Below are positions 1 through 12,050 of a stretch of DNA of 56,323 bases, piece by piece (position 1 is the first letter of the stretch; each line of letters starts with the position of its first letter). The translations under genes were made by a program, and so were the position numbers. This stretch comes from Nemertoderma westbladi (taxonomy: Eukaryota > Xenacoelomorpha > Nemertodermatida > Nemertodermatidae): contig JAUCBJ010006995.1 in the NCBI GenBank assembly GCA_032718475.1, positions 1 to 56,323 on the forward strand, written 5' to 3'. The notes beneath the pieces were generated by a model, which did not search any database, was not told the DNA's origin, and saw only the letters and a program-made list of their open reading frames with translations.

Positions 1-3000
1 GTAGTGTGTTTTTAGGCTATAAGCGGCGTTTTTTCATGTTACTACCTACAGAACCAGTTAAAAGGTTATAACTTTCGAGGAGACAGTGCCAGTGACTTGA
101 GAAAGTGTGAGATAATTGGGGTTACTATTCCCAATTTGTACACAGTGTTACAACTCAGAAAACACAGGGCTTCCAGAGTTATTTAACTATATTCGAATAT
201 AATACGTCGTAGTGTTTTTAGGCTATAAGCGGCGTTTTTTCATGTTACAACCTACAGAACCAGTTAAAAGGTTATAACTTTCGAGGAGACAGTGCCAGTG
301 ACTTGAGAAAGTGTGAGACAATTGGGGTTACTATTCCCAATTTGTACACAGTGTTACAACTCAGAAAACGCAGGGCTTCCAGAGTTATTTAACTATATTC
401 GAATATATTACGTCGTAGTGTGTTTTTAGGCTATAAGCGGCGTTTTTTCATGTTACTACCTACAGAACCAGTTAAAAGGTTATAACTTTCGAGGAGACAG
501 TGCCAGTGACTTGAGAAAGTGTGAGATAATTGGCGTTACTATTCCCAATTTGTACACAGTGTTACAACTCAGAAAACACAGGGCTTCCAGAGTTATTTAA
601 CTATATTCGAATATAATAAATACGTCGTAGTGTTTTTAGGCTATAAGCGGCGTTTTTTCATGTTACTACCTACAGAACCAGTTAAAAGGTTATAACTTTC
701 GACGAGACAGTGCCAGTGACTTGAGAAAGTGTGAGACAATTGGGGTTACTATTCCCAATTTGTACACAGTGTTACAACTCAGAAAACACAGGGCTTCCAG
801 AGTTATTTAACTATATTCGAATATAATACGTCGTAGTGTGTTTTTAGGCTATAAGCGGCGTTTTTTCATGTTACTTCCTACAAAACCAGTTAAAAGGTTA
901 TAACTTTCGACGAGACAGTGCCAGTGACTTGAGAAAGTGTGAGACAATTGGGGTTACTATTCCCAATTTGTACACAGTGTTACAACTCAGAAAACACAGG
1001 GCTTCCAGAGTTATTTAACTATATTCGAATATATTACGTCGTAGTGTGTTTTTAGGCTATAAGCGGCGTTTTTTCATGTTACTTCCTACAGAACCAGTTA
1101 AAAGGTTATAACTTTCGAGGAGACAGTGCCAGTGACTTGAGAAAGTGTGAGATAATTGGGGTTGCTATTCCCAATTTGTACACAGTGTTACAACTCAGAA
1201 AACACAGGGCTTCCAGAGTTATTTAACTATATTCGAATATAATACGTCGTAGTGTTTTTAGGCTATAAGCGGCGTTTTTTCATGTTACAACCTACAGAAC
1301 CAGTTAAAAGGTTATAACATTCGAGGAGACAGTGCCAGTGACTTGAGAAAGTGTGAGACAATTGGGGTTACTATTCCCAATTTGTACACAGTGTTACAAC
1401 TCAGAAAACACAGGGCTTCCAGAGTTATTTAACTATATTCGAATATAATACGTCGTAGTGTGTTTTTAGGCTATAAGCGGCGTTTTTTCATGTTACTTCC
1501 TACAGAACCAGTTAAAAGGTTATAACTTTCGAGGAGACAGTGCCAGTGACTTGAGAAAGTGTGAGACAATTGGGGTTACTATTCCCAATTTGTACACAGT
1601 GTTACAACTCAGAAAACACAGGGCTTCCAGAGTTATTTAACTATATTCGAATATAATACGTCGTAGTGTGTTTTTAGGCTATAAGCGGCGTTTTTTCATG
1701 TTACTTCCTACAAAACCAGTTAAAAGGTTATAACTTTCGACGAGACAGTGCCAGTGACTTGACAAAGTGTGAGACAATTGGGGTTACTATTCCCAATTTG
1801 TACACAGTGTTACAACTCAGAAAACACAGGGCTTCCAGAGTTATTTAACTATATTCGAATATATTACGTCGTAGTGTGTTTTTAGGCTATAAGCGGCGTT
1901 TTTTCATGTTACTTCCTACAGAACCAGTTAAAAGGTTATAACTTTCGAGGAGACAGTGCCAGTGACTTGAGAAAGTGTGAGATAATTGGGGTTACTATTC
2001 CCAATTTGTACACAGTGTTACAACTCAGAAAACACAGGGCTTCCAGAGTTATTTAACTATATTCGAATATAATACGTCGTAGTGTTTTTAGGCTATAAGC
2101 GGCGTTTTTTCATGTTACAACCTACAGAACCAGTTAAAAGGTTATAACTTTCGAGGAGACAGTGCCAGTGACTTGAGAAAGTGTGAGACAATTGGGGTTA
2201 CTATTCCCAATTTGTACACAGTGTTACAACTCAGAAAACGCAGGGCTTCCAGAGTTATTTAACTATATTCGAATATATTACGTCGTAGTGTGTTTTTAGG
2301 CTATAAGCGGCGTTTTTTCATGTTACTACCTACAGAACCAGTTAAAAGGTTATAACTTTCGAGGAGACAGTGCCAGTGACTTGAGAAAGTGTGAGACAAT
2401 TGGGGTTACTATTCCCAATTTGTACACAGTGTTACAACTCAGAAAACACAGGGCTTCCAGAGTTATTTAACTATATTCGAATATAATACGTCGTAGTGTG
2501 TTTTTAGGCTATAAGCGGCGTTTTTTCATGTTACTTCCTACAGAACCAGTTAAAAGGTTATAACTTTCGACGAGACAGTGCCAGTGACTTGAGAAAGTGT
2601 GAGACAATTGGGGTTACTATTCCCAATTTGTACACAGTGTTACAACTCAGAAAACACAGGGCTTCCAGAGTTATTTAACTATATTCGAATATATTACGTC
2701 GTAGTGTGTTTTTAGGCTATAAGCGGCGTTTTTTCATGTTACTTCCTACAGAACCAGTTAAAAGGTTATAACTTTCGAGGAGACAGTGCCAGTGACTTGA
2801 GAAAGTGTGAGACAATTGGGGTTACTATTCCCAATTTGTACACAGTGTTACAACTCAGAAAACACAGGGCTTCCAGAGTTATTTAACTATATTCGAATAT
2901 ATTACGTCGTAGTGTGTTTTTAGGCTATAAGCGGCGTTTTTTCATGTTACTTCCTACAGAACCAGTTAAAAGGTTATAACTTTCGAGGAGACAGTGCCAG

Positions 3001-6000
3001 TGACTTGAGAAAGTGTGAGATAATTGGGGTTACTATTCCCAATTTGTACACAGTGTTACAACTCAGAAAACACAGGGCTTCCAGAGTTATTTAACTATAT
3101 TCGAATATAATACGTCGTAGTGTTTTTAGGCTATAAGCGGCGTTTTTTCATGTTACAACCTACAGAACCAGTTAAAAGGTTATAACTTTCGAGGAGACAG
3201 TGCCAGTGACTTGAGAAAGTGTGAGACAATTGGGGTTACTATTCCCAATTTGTACACAGTGTTACAACTCAGAAAACGCAGGGCTTCCAGAGTTATTTAA
3301 CTATATTCGAATATATTACGTCGTAGTGTGTTTTTAGGCTATAAGCGGCGTTTTTTCATGTTACTACCTACAGAACCAGTTAAAAGGTTATAACTTTCGA
3401 GGAGACAGTGCCAGTGACTTGAGAAAGTGTGAGATAATTGGCGTTACTATTCCCAATTTGTACACAGTGTTACAACTCAGAAAACACAGGGCTTCCAGAG
3501 TTATTTAACTATATTCGAATATAATAAATACGTCGTAGTGTTTTTAGGCTATAAGCGGCGTTTTTTCATGTTACTACCTACAGAACCAGTTAAAAGGTTA
3601 TAACTTTCGACGAGACAGTGCCAGTGACTTGAGAAAGTGTGAGACAATTGGGGTTACTATTCCCAATTTGTACACAGTGTTACAACTCAGAAAACACAGG
3701 GCTTCCATAGTTATTTAACTATATTCGAATATAATACGTCGTAGTGTGTTTTTAGGCTATAAGCGGCGTTTTTTCATGTTACTTCCTACAAAACCAGTTA
3801 AAAGGTTATAACTTTCGACGAGACAGTGCCAGTGACTTGAGAAAGTGTGAGACAATTGGGGTTACTATTCCCAATTTGTACACAGTGTTACAACTCAGAA
3901 AACACAGGGCTTCCAGAGTTATTTAACTATATTCGAATATATTACGTCGTAGTGTGTTTTTAGGCTATAAGCGGCGTTTTTTCATGTTACTTCCTACAGA
4001 ACCAGTTAAAAGGTTATAACTTTCGAGGAGACAGTGCCAGTGACTTGAGAAAGTGTGAGATAATTGGGGTTACTATTCCCAATTTGTACACAGTGTTACA
4101 ACTCAGAAAACACAGGGCTTCCAGAGTTATTTAACTATATTCGAATATAATACGTCGTAGTGTTTTTAGGCTATAAGCGGCGTTTTTTCATGTTACAACC
4201 TACAGAACCAGTTAAAAGGTTATAACTTTCGAGGAGACAGTGCCAGTGACTTGAGAAAGTGTGAGACAATTGGGGTTACTATTCCCAATTTGTACACAGT
4301 GTTACAACTCAGAAAACGCAGGGCTTCCAGAGTTATTTAACTATATTCGAATATATTACGTCGTAGTGTGTTTTTAGGCTATAAGCGGCGTTTTTTCATG
4401 TTACTTCCTACAGAACCAGTTAAAAGGTTATAACTTTCGACGAGACAGTGCCAGTGACTTGAGAAAGTGTGAGACAATTGGGGTTACTATTGCCAATTTG
4501 TACACAGTGTTACAACTCAGAAAACGCAGGGCTTCCAGAGTTATTTAACTATATTCGAATATATTACGTCGTAGTGTGTTTTTAGGCTATAAGCGGCGTT
4601 TTTTCATGTTACTACCTACAGAACCAGTTAAAAGGTTATAACTTTCGAGGAGACAGTGCCAGTGACTTGAGAAAGTGTGAGACAATTGGGGTTACTATTC
4701 CCAATTTGTACACAGTGTTACAACTCAGAAAACACAGGGCTTCCAGAGTTATTTAACTATATTCGAATATAATATGTCGTAGTGTGTTTTTAGGCTATAA
4801 GCGGCGTTTTTTCATATTACGTCGTAGTGTGTTTTTAGGCTATAAGCAGCGTTTTTTCATGTTACTACCTACAGAACCAGTTAAAAGGTTATAACTTTCG
4901 AGGAGACAGTGCCAGTGACTTGAGAAAGTGTGAGACAATTGGGGTTACTATTCCAATTTGTACACAGTGTTACAACTCAGAAAACACAGGGCTTCCAGAG
5001 TTATTTAACTATATTCGAATATATTACGTCGTAGTGTGTTTTTAGGCTATAAGCGGCGTTTTTTCATGTTACTTCCTACAGAACCAGTTTAAAGGTTACA
5101 ACTTTCGAGGAGACAGTGCCAGTGACTTGAGAAAGTGTGAGATAATTGGGGTTACTATTCCCAATTTGTACACAGTGTTACAACTCAGAAAACACAGGGC
5201 TTCCAGAGTTATTTAACTATATTCGAATATAATAAATACGTCGTAGTGTTTTTAGGCTATAAGCGGCGTTTTTTCATGTTACTACCTACAGAACCAGTTA
5301 AAAGGTTATAACTTTCGAGGAGACAGTGCCAGTGACTTGAGAAAGTGTGAGACAATTGGGGTTACTATTCCCAATTTGTACACAGTGTTACAACTCAGAA
5401 AACACAGGGCTTCCAGAGTTATTTAACTATATTCGAATATAATACGTCGTAGTGTTTTTAGGCTATAAGCGGCGTTTTTTCATGTTACTACCTACAGAAC
5501 CAGTTAAAAGGTTATAACTTTCGAGGAGACAGTGCCAGTGACTTGAGAAAATGTGAGACAATTGGGGTTACTATTCCCAATTTGTACACAGTGTTACAAC
5601 TCAGAAAACACAGGGCTTCCAGAGTTATTTAACTATATTCGAATATAATACGTCGTAGTGTGTTTTTAGGCTATAAGCGGCGTTTTTTCATGTTACTTCC
5701 TACAGAACCAGTTAAAAGGTTATAACTTTCGAGGAGACAGTGCCAGTGACTTGAGAAAGTGTGAGACAATTGGGGTTACTATTCCCAATTTGTACACAGT
5801 GTTACAACTCAGAAAACACAGGGCTTCCAGAGTTATTTAACTATATTCGAATATATTACGCCGTAGTGTGTTTTTAGGCTATAAGCGGCGTTTTTTCATG
5901 TTACTTCCTACAGAACCAGTTGAAAGGTTATAACTTTCGAGGAGACAGTGCCAGTGACTTGAGAAAGTGTGAGATAATTGGGGTTACTATTCCCAATTTG

Positions 6001-9000
6001 TACACAGTGTTACAACTCAGAAAACACAGGGCTTCCAGAGTTATTTAACTATATTCGAATATAATACGTCGTAGTGTTTTTAGGCTATAAGCGGCGTTTT
6101 TTCATGTTACTACCTACAGAACCAGTTAAAAGGTTATAACTTTCGACGAGACAGTGCCAGTGACTTGAGAAAGTGTGAGACAATTGGGGTTACTATTCCC
6201 AATTTGTACACAGTGTTACAACTCAGAAAACACAGGGCTTCCAGAGTTATTTAACTATATTCGAATATATTACGTCGTAGTGTGTTTTTAGGCTATAAGC
6301 GGCGTTTTTTCATGTTACTTCCTACAGAACCAGTTAAAAGGTTATAACTTTCGAGGAGACAGTGCCAGTGACTTGAGAAAGTGTGAGACAATTGGGGTTA
6401 CTATTCCCAATTTGTACACAGTGTTACAACTCAGAAAACACAGGGCTTCCAGAGTTATTTAACTATATTCGAATATATTACGTCGTAGTGTGTTTTTAGG
6501 CTATAAGCGGCGTTTTTTCATGTTACTTCCTACAGAACCAGTTAAAAGGTTATAACTTTCGAGGAGACAGTGCCAGTGACTTGAGAAAGTGTGAGATAAT
6601 TGGGGTTACTATTCCCAATTTGTACACAGTGTTACAACTCAGAAAACACAGGGCTTCCAGAGTTATTTAACTATATTCGAATATAATACGTCGTAGTGTT
6701 TTTAGGCTATAAGCGGCGTTTTTTCATGTTACAACCTACAGAACCAGTTAAAAGGTTATAACTTTCGAGGAGACAGTGCCAGTGACTTGAGAAAGTGTGA
6801 GACAATTGGGGTTACTATTCCCAATTTGTACACAGTGTTACAACTCAGAAAACGCAGGGCTTCCAGAGTTATTTAACTATATTCGAATATATTACGTCGT
6901 AGTGTGTTTTTAGGCTATAAGCGGCGTTTTTTCATGTTACTACCTACAGAACCAGTTAAAAGGTTATAACTTTCGAGGAGACAGTGCCAGTGACTTGAGA
7001 AAGTGTGAGATAATTGGCGTTACTATTCCCAATTTGTACACAGTGTTACAACTCAGAAAACACAGGGCTTCCAGAGTTATTTAACTATATTCGAATATAA
7101 TAAATACGTCGTAGTGTTTTTAGGCTATAAGCGGCGTTTTTTCATGTTACTACCTACAGAACCAGTTAAAAGGTTATAACTTTCGACGAGACAGTGCCAG
7201 TGACTTGAGAAAGTGTGAGACAATTGGGGTTACTATTCCCAATTTGTACACAGTGTTACAACTCAGAAAACACAGGGCTTCCAGAGTTATTTAACTATAT
7301 TCGAATATAATACGTCGTAGTGTGTTTTTAGGCTATAAGCGGCGTTTTTTCATGTTACTTCCTACAAAACCAGTTAAAAGGTTATAACTTTCGACGAGAC
7401 AGTGCCAGTGACTTGAGAAAGTGTGAGACAATTGGGGTTACTATTCCCAATTTGTACACAGTGTTACAACTCAGAAAACACAGGGCTTCCAGAGTTATTT
7501 AACTATATTCGAATATATTACGTCGTAGTGTGTTTTTAGGCTATAAGCGGCGTTTTTTCATGTTACTTCCTACAGAACCAGTTAAAAGGTTATAACTTTC
7601 GAGGAGACAGTGCCAGTGACTTGAGAAAGTGTGAGATAATTGGGGTTACTATTCCCAATTTGTACACAGTGTTACAACTCAGAAAACACAGGGCTTCCAG
7701 AGTTATTTAACTATATTCGAATATAATACGTCGTAGTGTTTTTAGGCTATAAGCGGCGTTTTTTCATGTTACAACCTACAGAACCAGTTAAAAGGTTATA
7801 ACTTTCGAGGAGACAGTGCCAGTGACTTGAGAAAGTGTGAGACAATTGGGGTTACTATTCCCAATTTGTACACAGTGTTACAACTCAGAAAACGCAGGGC
7901 TTCCAGAGTTATTTAACTATATTCGAATATATTACGTCGTAGTGTGTTTTTAGGCTATAAGCGGCGTTTTTTCATGTTACTTCCTACAGAACCAGTTAAA
8001 AGGTTATAACTTTCGACGAGACAGTGCCAGTGACTTGAGAAAGTGTGAGACAATTGGGGTTACTATTGCCAATTTGTACACAGTGTTACAACTCAGAAAA
8101 CGCAGGGCTTCCAGAGTTATTTAACTATATTCGAATATATTACGTCGTAGTGTGTTTTTAGGCTATAAGCGGCGTTTTTTCATGTTACTACCTACAGAAC
8201 CAGTTAAAAGGTTATAACTTTCGAGGAGACAGTGCCAGTGACTTGAGAAAGTGTGAGACAATTGGGGTTACTATTCCCAATTTGTACACAGTGTTACAAC
8301 TCAGAAAACACAGGGCTTCCAGAGTTATTTAACTATATTCGAATATAATATGTCGTAGTGTGTTTTTAGGCTATAAGCGGCGTTTTTTCATATTACGTCG
8401 TAGTGTGTTTTTAGGCTATAAGCAGCGTTTTTTCATGTTACTACCTACAGAACCAGTTAAAAGGTTATAACTTTCGAGGAGACAGTGCCAGTGACTTGAG
8501 AAAGTGTGAGACAATTGGGGTTACTATTCCAATTTGTACACAGTGTTACAACTCAGAAAACACAGGGCTTCCAGAGTTATTTAACTATATTCGAATATAT
8601 TACGTCGTAGTGTGTTTTTAGGCTATAAGCGGCGTTTTTTCATGTTACTTCCTACAGAACCAGTTTAAAGGTTACAACTTTCGAGGAGACAGTGCCAGTG
8701 ACTTGAGAAAGTGTGAGATAATTGGGGTTACTATTCCCAATTTGTACACAGTGTTACAACTCAGAAAACACAGGGCTTCCAGAGTTATTTAACTATATTC
8801 GAATATAATAAATACGTCGTAGTGTTTTTAGGCTATAAGCGGCGTTTTTTCATGTTACTACCTACAGAACCAGTTAAAAGGTTATAACTTTCGAGGAGAC
8901 AGTGCCAGTGACTTGAGAAAGTGTGAGACAATTGGGGTTACTATTCCCAATTTGTACACAGTGTTACAACTCAGAAAACACAGGGCTTCCAGAGTTATTT

Positions 9001-9254
9001 AACTATATTCGAATATAATACGTCGTAGTGTTTTTAGGCTATAAGCGGCGTTTTTTCATGTTACTACCTACAGAACCAGTTAAAAGGTTATAACTTTCGA
9101 GGAGACAGTGCCAGTGACTTGAGAAAATGTGAGACAATTGGGGTTACTATTCCCAATTTGTACACAGTGTTACAACTCAGAAAACACAGGGCTTCCAGAG
9201 TTATTTAACTATATTCGAATATAATACGTCGTAGTGTGTTTTTAGGCTATAAGC
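1..9254. repeat. Satellite array, monomer about 206-212 bp, about 44 copies
   Basis: Head-to-tail tandem repeat running from the first base, so the array continues to the left of the window, and ending abruptly inside a monomer at 9254. Monomers starting at 1, 209, 415, 627, 833 and 1041 give unit lengths of 208, 206, 212, 206 and 208. Length differences come from GTAGTGTG versus GTAGTG at the unit start and from an extra AATA near the unit end. Other diagnostic variants are TTACTACC/TTACTTCC/TTACAACC, GAGGAG/GACGAG and GATAAT/GACAAT. Each monomer has a 14-bp perfect palindrome TATATTCGAATATA and a hairpin AATTGGG-9 nt-CCCAATT. There is no reading frame of useful length. Two shortened monomers of about 45 bp lie at 4779-4823 and near 8355-8399. 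A centromeric, pericentromeric or subtelomeric role is possible but not shown. Confidence 0.98.
2701..9254. repeat. Higher-order repeat of 3,576 bp within the satellite
   Basis: Rare variants recur exactly 3,576 bp apart. The GGCGTTACT variant is at 3440 and 7016, the shortened monomer preceded by TGTCGT at 4775 and 8351, and TATTGCC at about 4493 and 8069. The GAGAAAATG and GGTTACAAC variants follow the same spacing. Copy one is 2701-6276 and copy two is 6277-9254, cut off by the array end. Each full unit holds about 17 monomers plus the 45-bp stub. An older relation of 2,908 bp (14 monomers) links 1-1250 with 2909-4157. The two copies differ at only a few sites, for example TCCATAG at about 3705. 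This implies recent amplification, or an assembly duplication. Confidence 0.9.
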
Positions 9255-10135
9255 TCCCAGTACTCTCCTTTTTTATCTACCGAATCCAATATATCTACTG
9301 TAGTATATTCTATTACAGCGGAGGCGATTTGTGTGTGTATACTGAGTAACAGATTAACCCTTTGTATACTCTTTCCTATTATTGGTTCTCCTAATCTCAG
9401 AATGGTAATATGTGATAGCTGATTGGTTGAAATGGGTTGTCAAAATGTTTCGTGTACCTGAGGATCAGTACACTTTGCTTTCCAGAGGGAACTTTGAACA
9501 TTGTCTTACATATTGTGAGCCTACCCAAGCAGCATTCGATATCGACCGTATTTATCATATATCGTTCGTAGCAGGTTTGCTGTTATATAATTAATATTGA
9601 TGTCGCCCTCTTGCGCTTTTAGATAAAATATAGAGTTCGTTTGTGACAAATATCTGTAGAATATACGAACATTGTACGAGATATCCTACAAACTTTTAAA
9701 TTTATAGTATACATTCCAAAATGATTAGTCGTATATCAGTATCTGATATTTAAAATTATTTGCAACTAAACGAAAATGACACAAAAAAATACGTCGAGAA
9801 ACGATATCCTTTGGATATTTTCAGAAATCGTATATCAATTTCGGTTATACGTTGTATCTTATTGATATATATTCCTGCATTAATTAAAACGATTTACTAG
9901 GGATGTTCCAGCAATTAGTGTGAGCGTGGTGAACATCAACTCTAAATCGGTGTCGGATATTCATTGTACATTTCTAGTATATCCGAAATATCAGTCGTGG
10001 CCTCGTGGGAAATAAAATGTTGCCTCAAGACAAAGCGCAGGTCACTTGTCTGAGTCAATGGACAAGTCTACATGTATGTTACCTATGTATGTATATGTAC
10101 TGTACATTGGTTATTGAGGATCATTGATTGATGCC
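9255..10135. other. AT-rich spacer, no gene seen
   Basis: Single-copy-looking AT-rich DNA after the satellite. A 60-codon open stretch at 9412-9594 resembles no family I know and has no splice or composition support. A phrase TGTCGCCCTCTTGCGC near 9600 looks like a transposon end, but no partner end was found. Confidence 0.5.
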
Positions 10136-10312
10136 CTATACTTCTACGCCAAGAGAGATCTCTTTCAGATGGGTATTAGATCCAAGGTAGTCAACAAACT
10201 GGAAACTATTAGACAGGTAGTCTTTGAACCACTGAAGTGGCAGGCCACGTATCCCAAACTGTTCTAGTTTTCTCAACAAGATATCATGATTAACGGTATC
10301 GAAGGCCGTTAG
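10136..10312 (-). pseudogene. Non-LTR retrotransposon reverse transcriptase fragment
   Basis: On the minus strand this reads as about 58 codons of a LINE reverse transcriptase, from the TAFDTVNHDILL motif (the first catalytic Asp block) through a KLEQFGIRG block and a WFKDYLSN block to LGVEV, where a TAG stop at 10136-10138 ends it. It lacks the downstream PQG and YADD blocks. It has no start codon and is an isolated dead fragment. The family looks jockey/CR1-like, but the fragment is too short to assign. Seen directly: the motif order. Known: this order is typical of APE-type LINE RT. Confidence 0.8.
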
Positions 10313-10534
10313 TATTCACAGCCCGCTCCACTTATTTATGGAAAATATTAATGTAGGCGTTTTATACAAATATTGACTTGTTAATAATAAATTATAATAA
10401 TATTGATTTACAAATTATACAAACACAGACGAAACTAAGTACTAGCACAATCGTAGGCGTATCTGACGACGGATAGAGCAATATAATAATGTGTAATGTG
10501 TGATTTTATAATATATTTGAGTTATTTTTTGTTG
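10313..10534. other. AT-rich spacer
   Basis: No gene or clear repeat seen between two LINE fragments. Confidence 0.4.
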
Positions 10535-11345
10535 CTAGGTGATGGCTGACCTGTCGTATTGTTCCATGAAATGTTTCTTGAATTGTGGGATGAAGTTATT
10601 ATTGCGAATTTTATCACGTACGACTTTTCTTAATCTATTCCATGTGCGACTGCAGGCGACAAAGAATGAGTATGTACCATACTTGGTATTTGTCTTTGGT
10701 ATCTTGATTGTGTTTGTGCGTACATTTAGTAATTTATTATTATTTAGTAATTGTGAAAGGAATGGTAGTTTTAGGTTTTGGAATGGCGCGATTTGATTTG
10801 TAACATATTTGTAGAGGTATTTGAGTGCGTGGTATTCACGTAGTTCATTCAAGTGTGGCAATTTGGCTAATTTTCTAAGTTGAGTACCTGTCATGTCTCG
10901 TATCTTTTTGTTATAAACTAATCGCAGGGCATAGTTCTGTATTTTGTCCATTTTATATAATTTTCCTTTGTATCCGTGTTTGTCATGAAAGGGTGTAAAT
11001 AGTGCACTGCACAGTAATTATGGTAAGGCATGACCAATGTCTTGTAGAGCATTAATTTTGTTGATGCGGGAAGCTGACCCTTAATTTGGCGTAACCCGGA
11101 TGTTGCTGCTGACATTTTGTGTGATGTGGCATCGATTTGGTTTTCCCATGTTAGATTATTGTTGATTATAATTCCTAAGTATGTAATTTCCAACGATTGC
11201 GCAATAATCTTATTATGTAGTGTGAGACTATAATTGTTTGTTTCTGAGGTTCTTTTTGTAGGTGATAAGAGCATAAGTTCTGTTTTGTTTGTGTTTATTT
11301 GCATGCATAGTGATCCTAATATATTTTCAATGTTTAATATTTGCT
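10535..11345 (-). pseudogene. LINE reverse transcriptase, thumb and C-terminal part (frameshifted)
   Basis: This is the 3' part of a jockey/CR1-like LINE on the minus strand. The upstream segment (about 11345-10980) has the NTNKTELMLL block and a TYLGIIINNNLTWENQI block, which follow the catalytic site in this family. A one-frame shift near 10980-11010 moves the reading into a second open frame, 10951-10535. That frame begins MDKIQNYALR and ends with the usual basic C-terminal region (TYSFFVACSRTWNRL). Together with 11836-12036 and 13611-14575 it appears to be one old element, broken by later insertions. The element is inactive. Confidence 0.82.
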
Positions 11346-11835
11346 CAACTTCAAAAATTTCATTTGTAAAAAAACTAAATACATACTTACTGGAATCGCT
11401 GTAATAAAATTTACTTTTGACTTTATTATTTTTATTTAACAAATTGTAACAATGAATCCTCACTTTAATTAATACAGTGAATATATTAACTATATTAACT
11501 ACAGCTTACGTATCGCGCATAGCGGTAATCTATATATGAACGGTATAGACATGAGTCCCACGATCTAACTAATTAATAATATTTACTTATTAAAATCCTA
11601 TCTAACATCCTATCGAATCACGAGTAAGTAAGTAAAGAACGACCCCCCCCCCCCACCATCCCCAGCCCCCGCCCCCATAGCATTACAGTGTGTACAGTTG
11701 GGCTATACTAGCTCTGCTATTGCCCAACTGTACTTGCATTCAATATTATATACAACCAATAATTAATTGTTCGTGCAATAATGTAATGTTATGAAAGAAA
11801 TAATAATTAAAGTTAAAGTTAATTAAATGCCTAAT
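11346..11835. other. Insertion inside the old LINE, with poly-C and a 12-bp hairpin
   Basis: The LINE coding sequence is interrupted between the YADD region (11836-12036) and the NTNKTE region (below 11345). The interval is AT-rich. It includes a C-rich tract near 11643-11677 and a perfect inverted repeat GTACAGTTGGGC (11692-11703) / GCCCAACTGTAC (11722-11733) with an 18-nt loop. No open frame or clear target duplication is visible. It may be a MITE or simply diverged sequence. Confidence 0.5.
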
Positions 11836-12036
11836 TAAATGCCATTAAGGAGCTTTATCGCAGTGGCTGGGCTTTTATCTGAGCAGTATACTAGTGTGTC
11901 ATCAGCGTATTGTATTGTCTCAAGATTAATCTGTTCAGCAATATCATTCATGTATATTAAGAAGAATAGAGGTCCCAATTTTGTTCCCTGTGGAATGCCC
12001 CTATTACAAAGAATAGATTACAGAGAATATGTTCTG
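11836..12036 (-). pseudogene. LINE reverse transcriptase catalytic core (YADD) fragment
   Basis: On the minus strand about 56 codons read GIPQGTKLGPLFFLIYMNDI, then QYADDTLVYCSD, then ATAIKLLN. This is the palm region of a jockey/CR1-like reverse transcriptase with its YADD metal-binding motif intact. The frame is lost just upstream, towards 12036. The sequence joins logically to the 13611-14575 segment once the family A insertion and one copy of the target duplication are removed. This fragment is the middle of that split element. Confidence 0.85.
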
Positions 12037-12050
12037 GAGCTTCACGGCCT
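12037..12050. repeat. 14-bp target-site duplication, left copy
   Basis: GAGCTTCACGGCCT here and again at 13597-13610 flank the family A insertion exactly: the (TAC)n tail starts at 12051 and the 5'-truncated end is at 13596. Confidence 0.85.

Noticed and set aside
1-9254. CRISPR array
   Set aside because: Units of about 207 bp are near-identical throughout with no unique spacers. The context is eukaryotic satellite.
1-9254. Hammerhead or other ribozyme in the satellite monomer
   Set aside because: No CTGATGA...GAAA arrangement on either strand; only a simple 7-bp hairpin is present.
9412-9594. 60-codon open frame after the satellite
   Set aside because: No family resemblance, no splice signals, and length within chance for AT-rich DNA.
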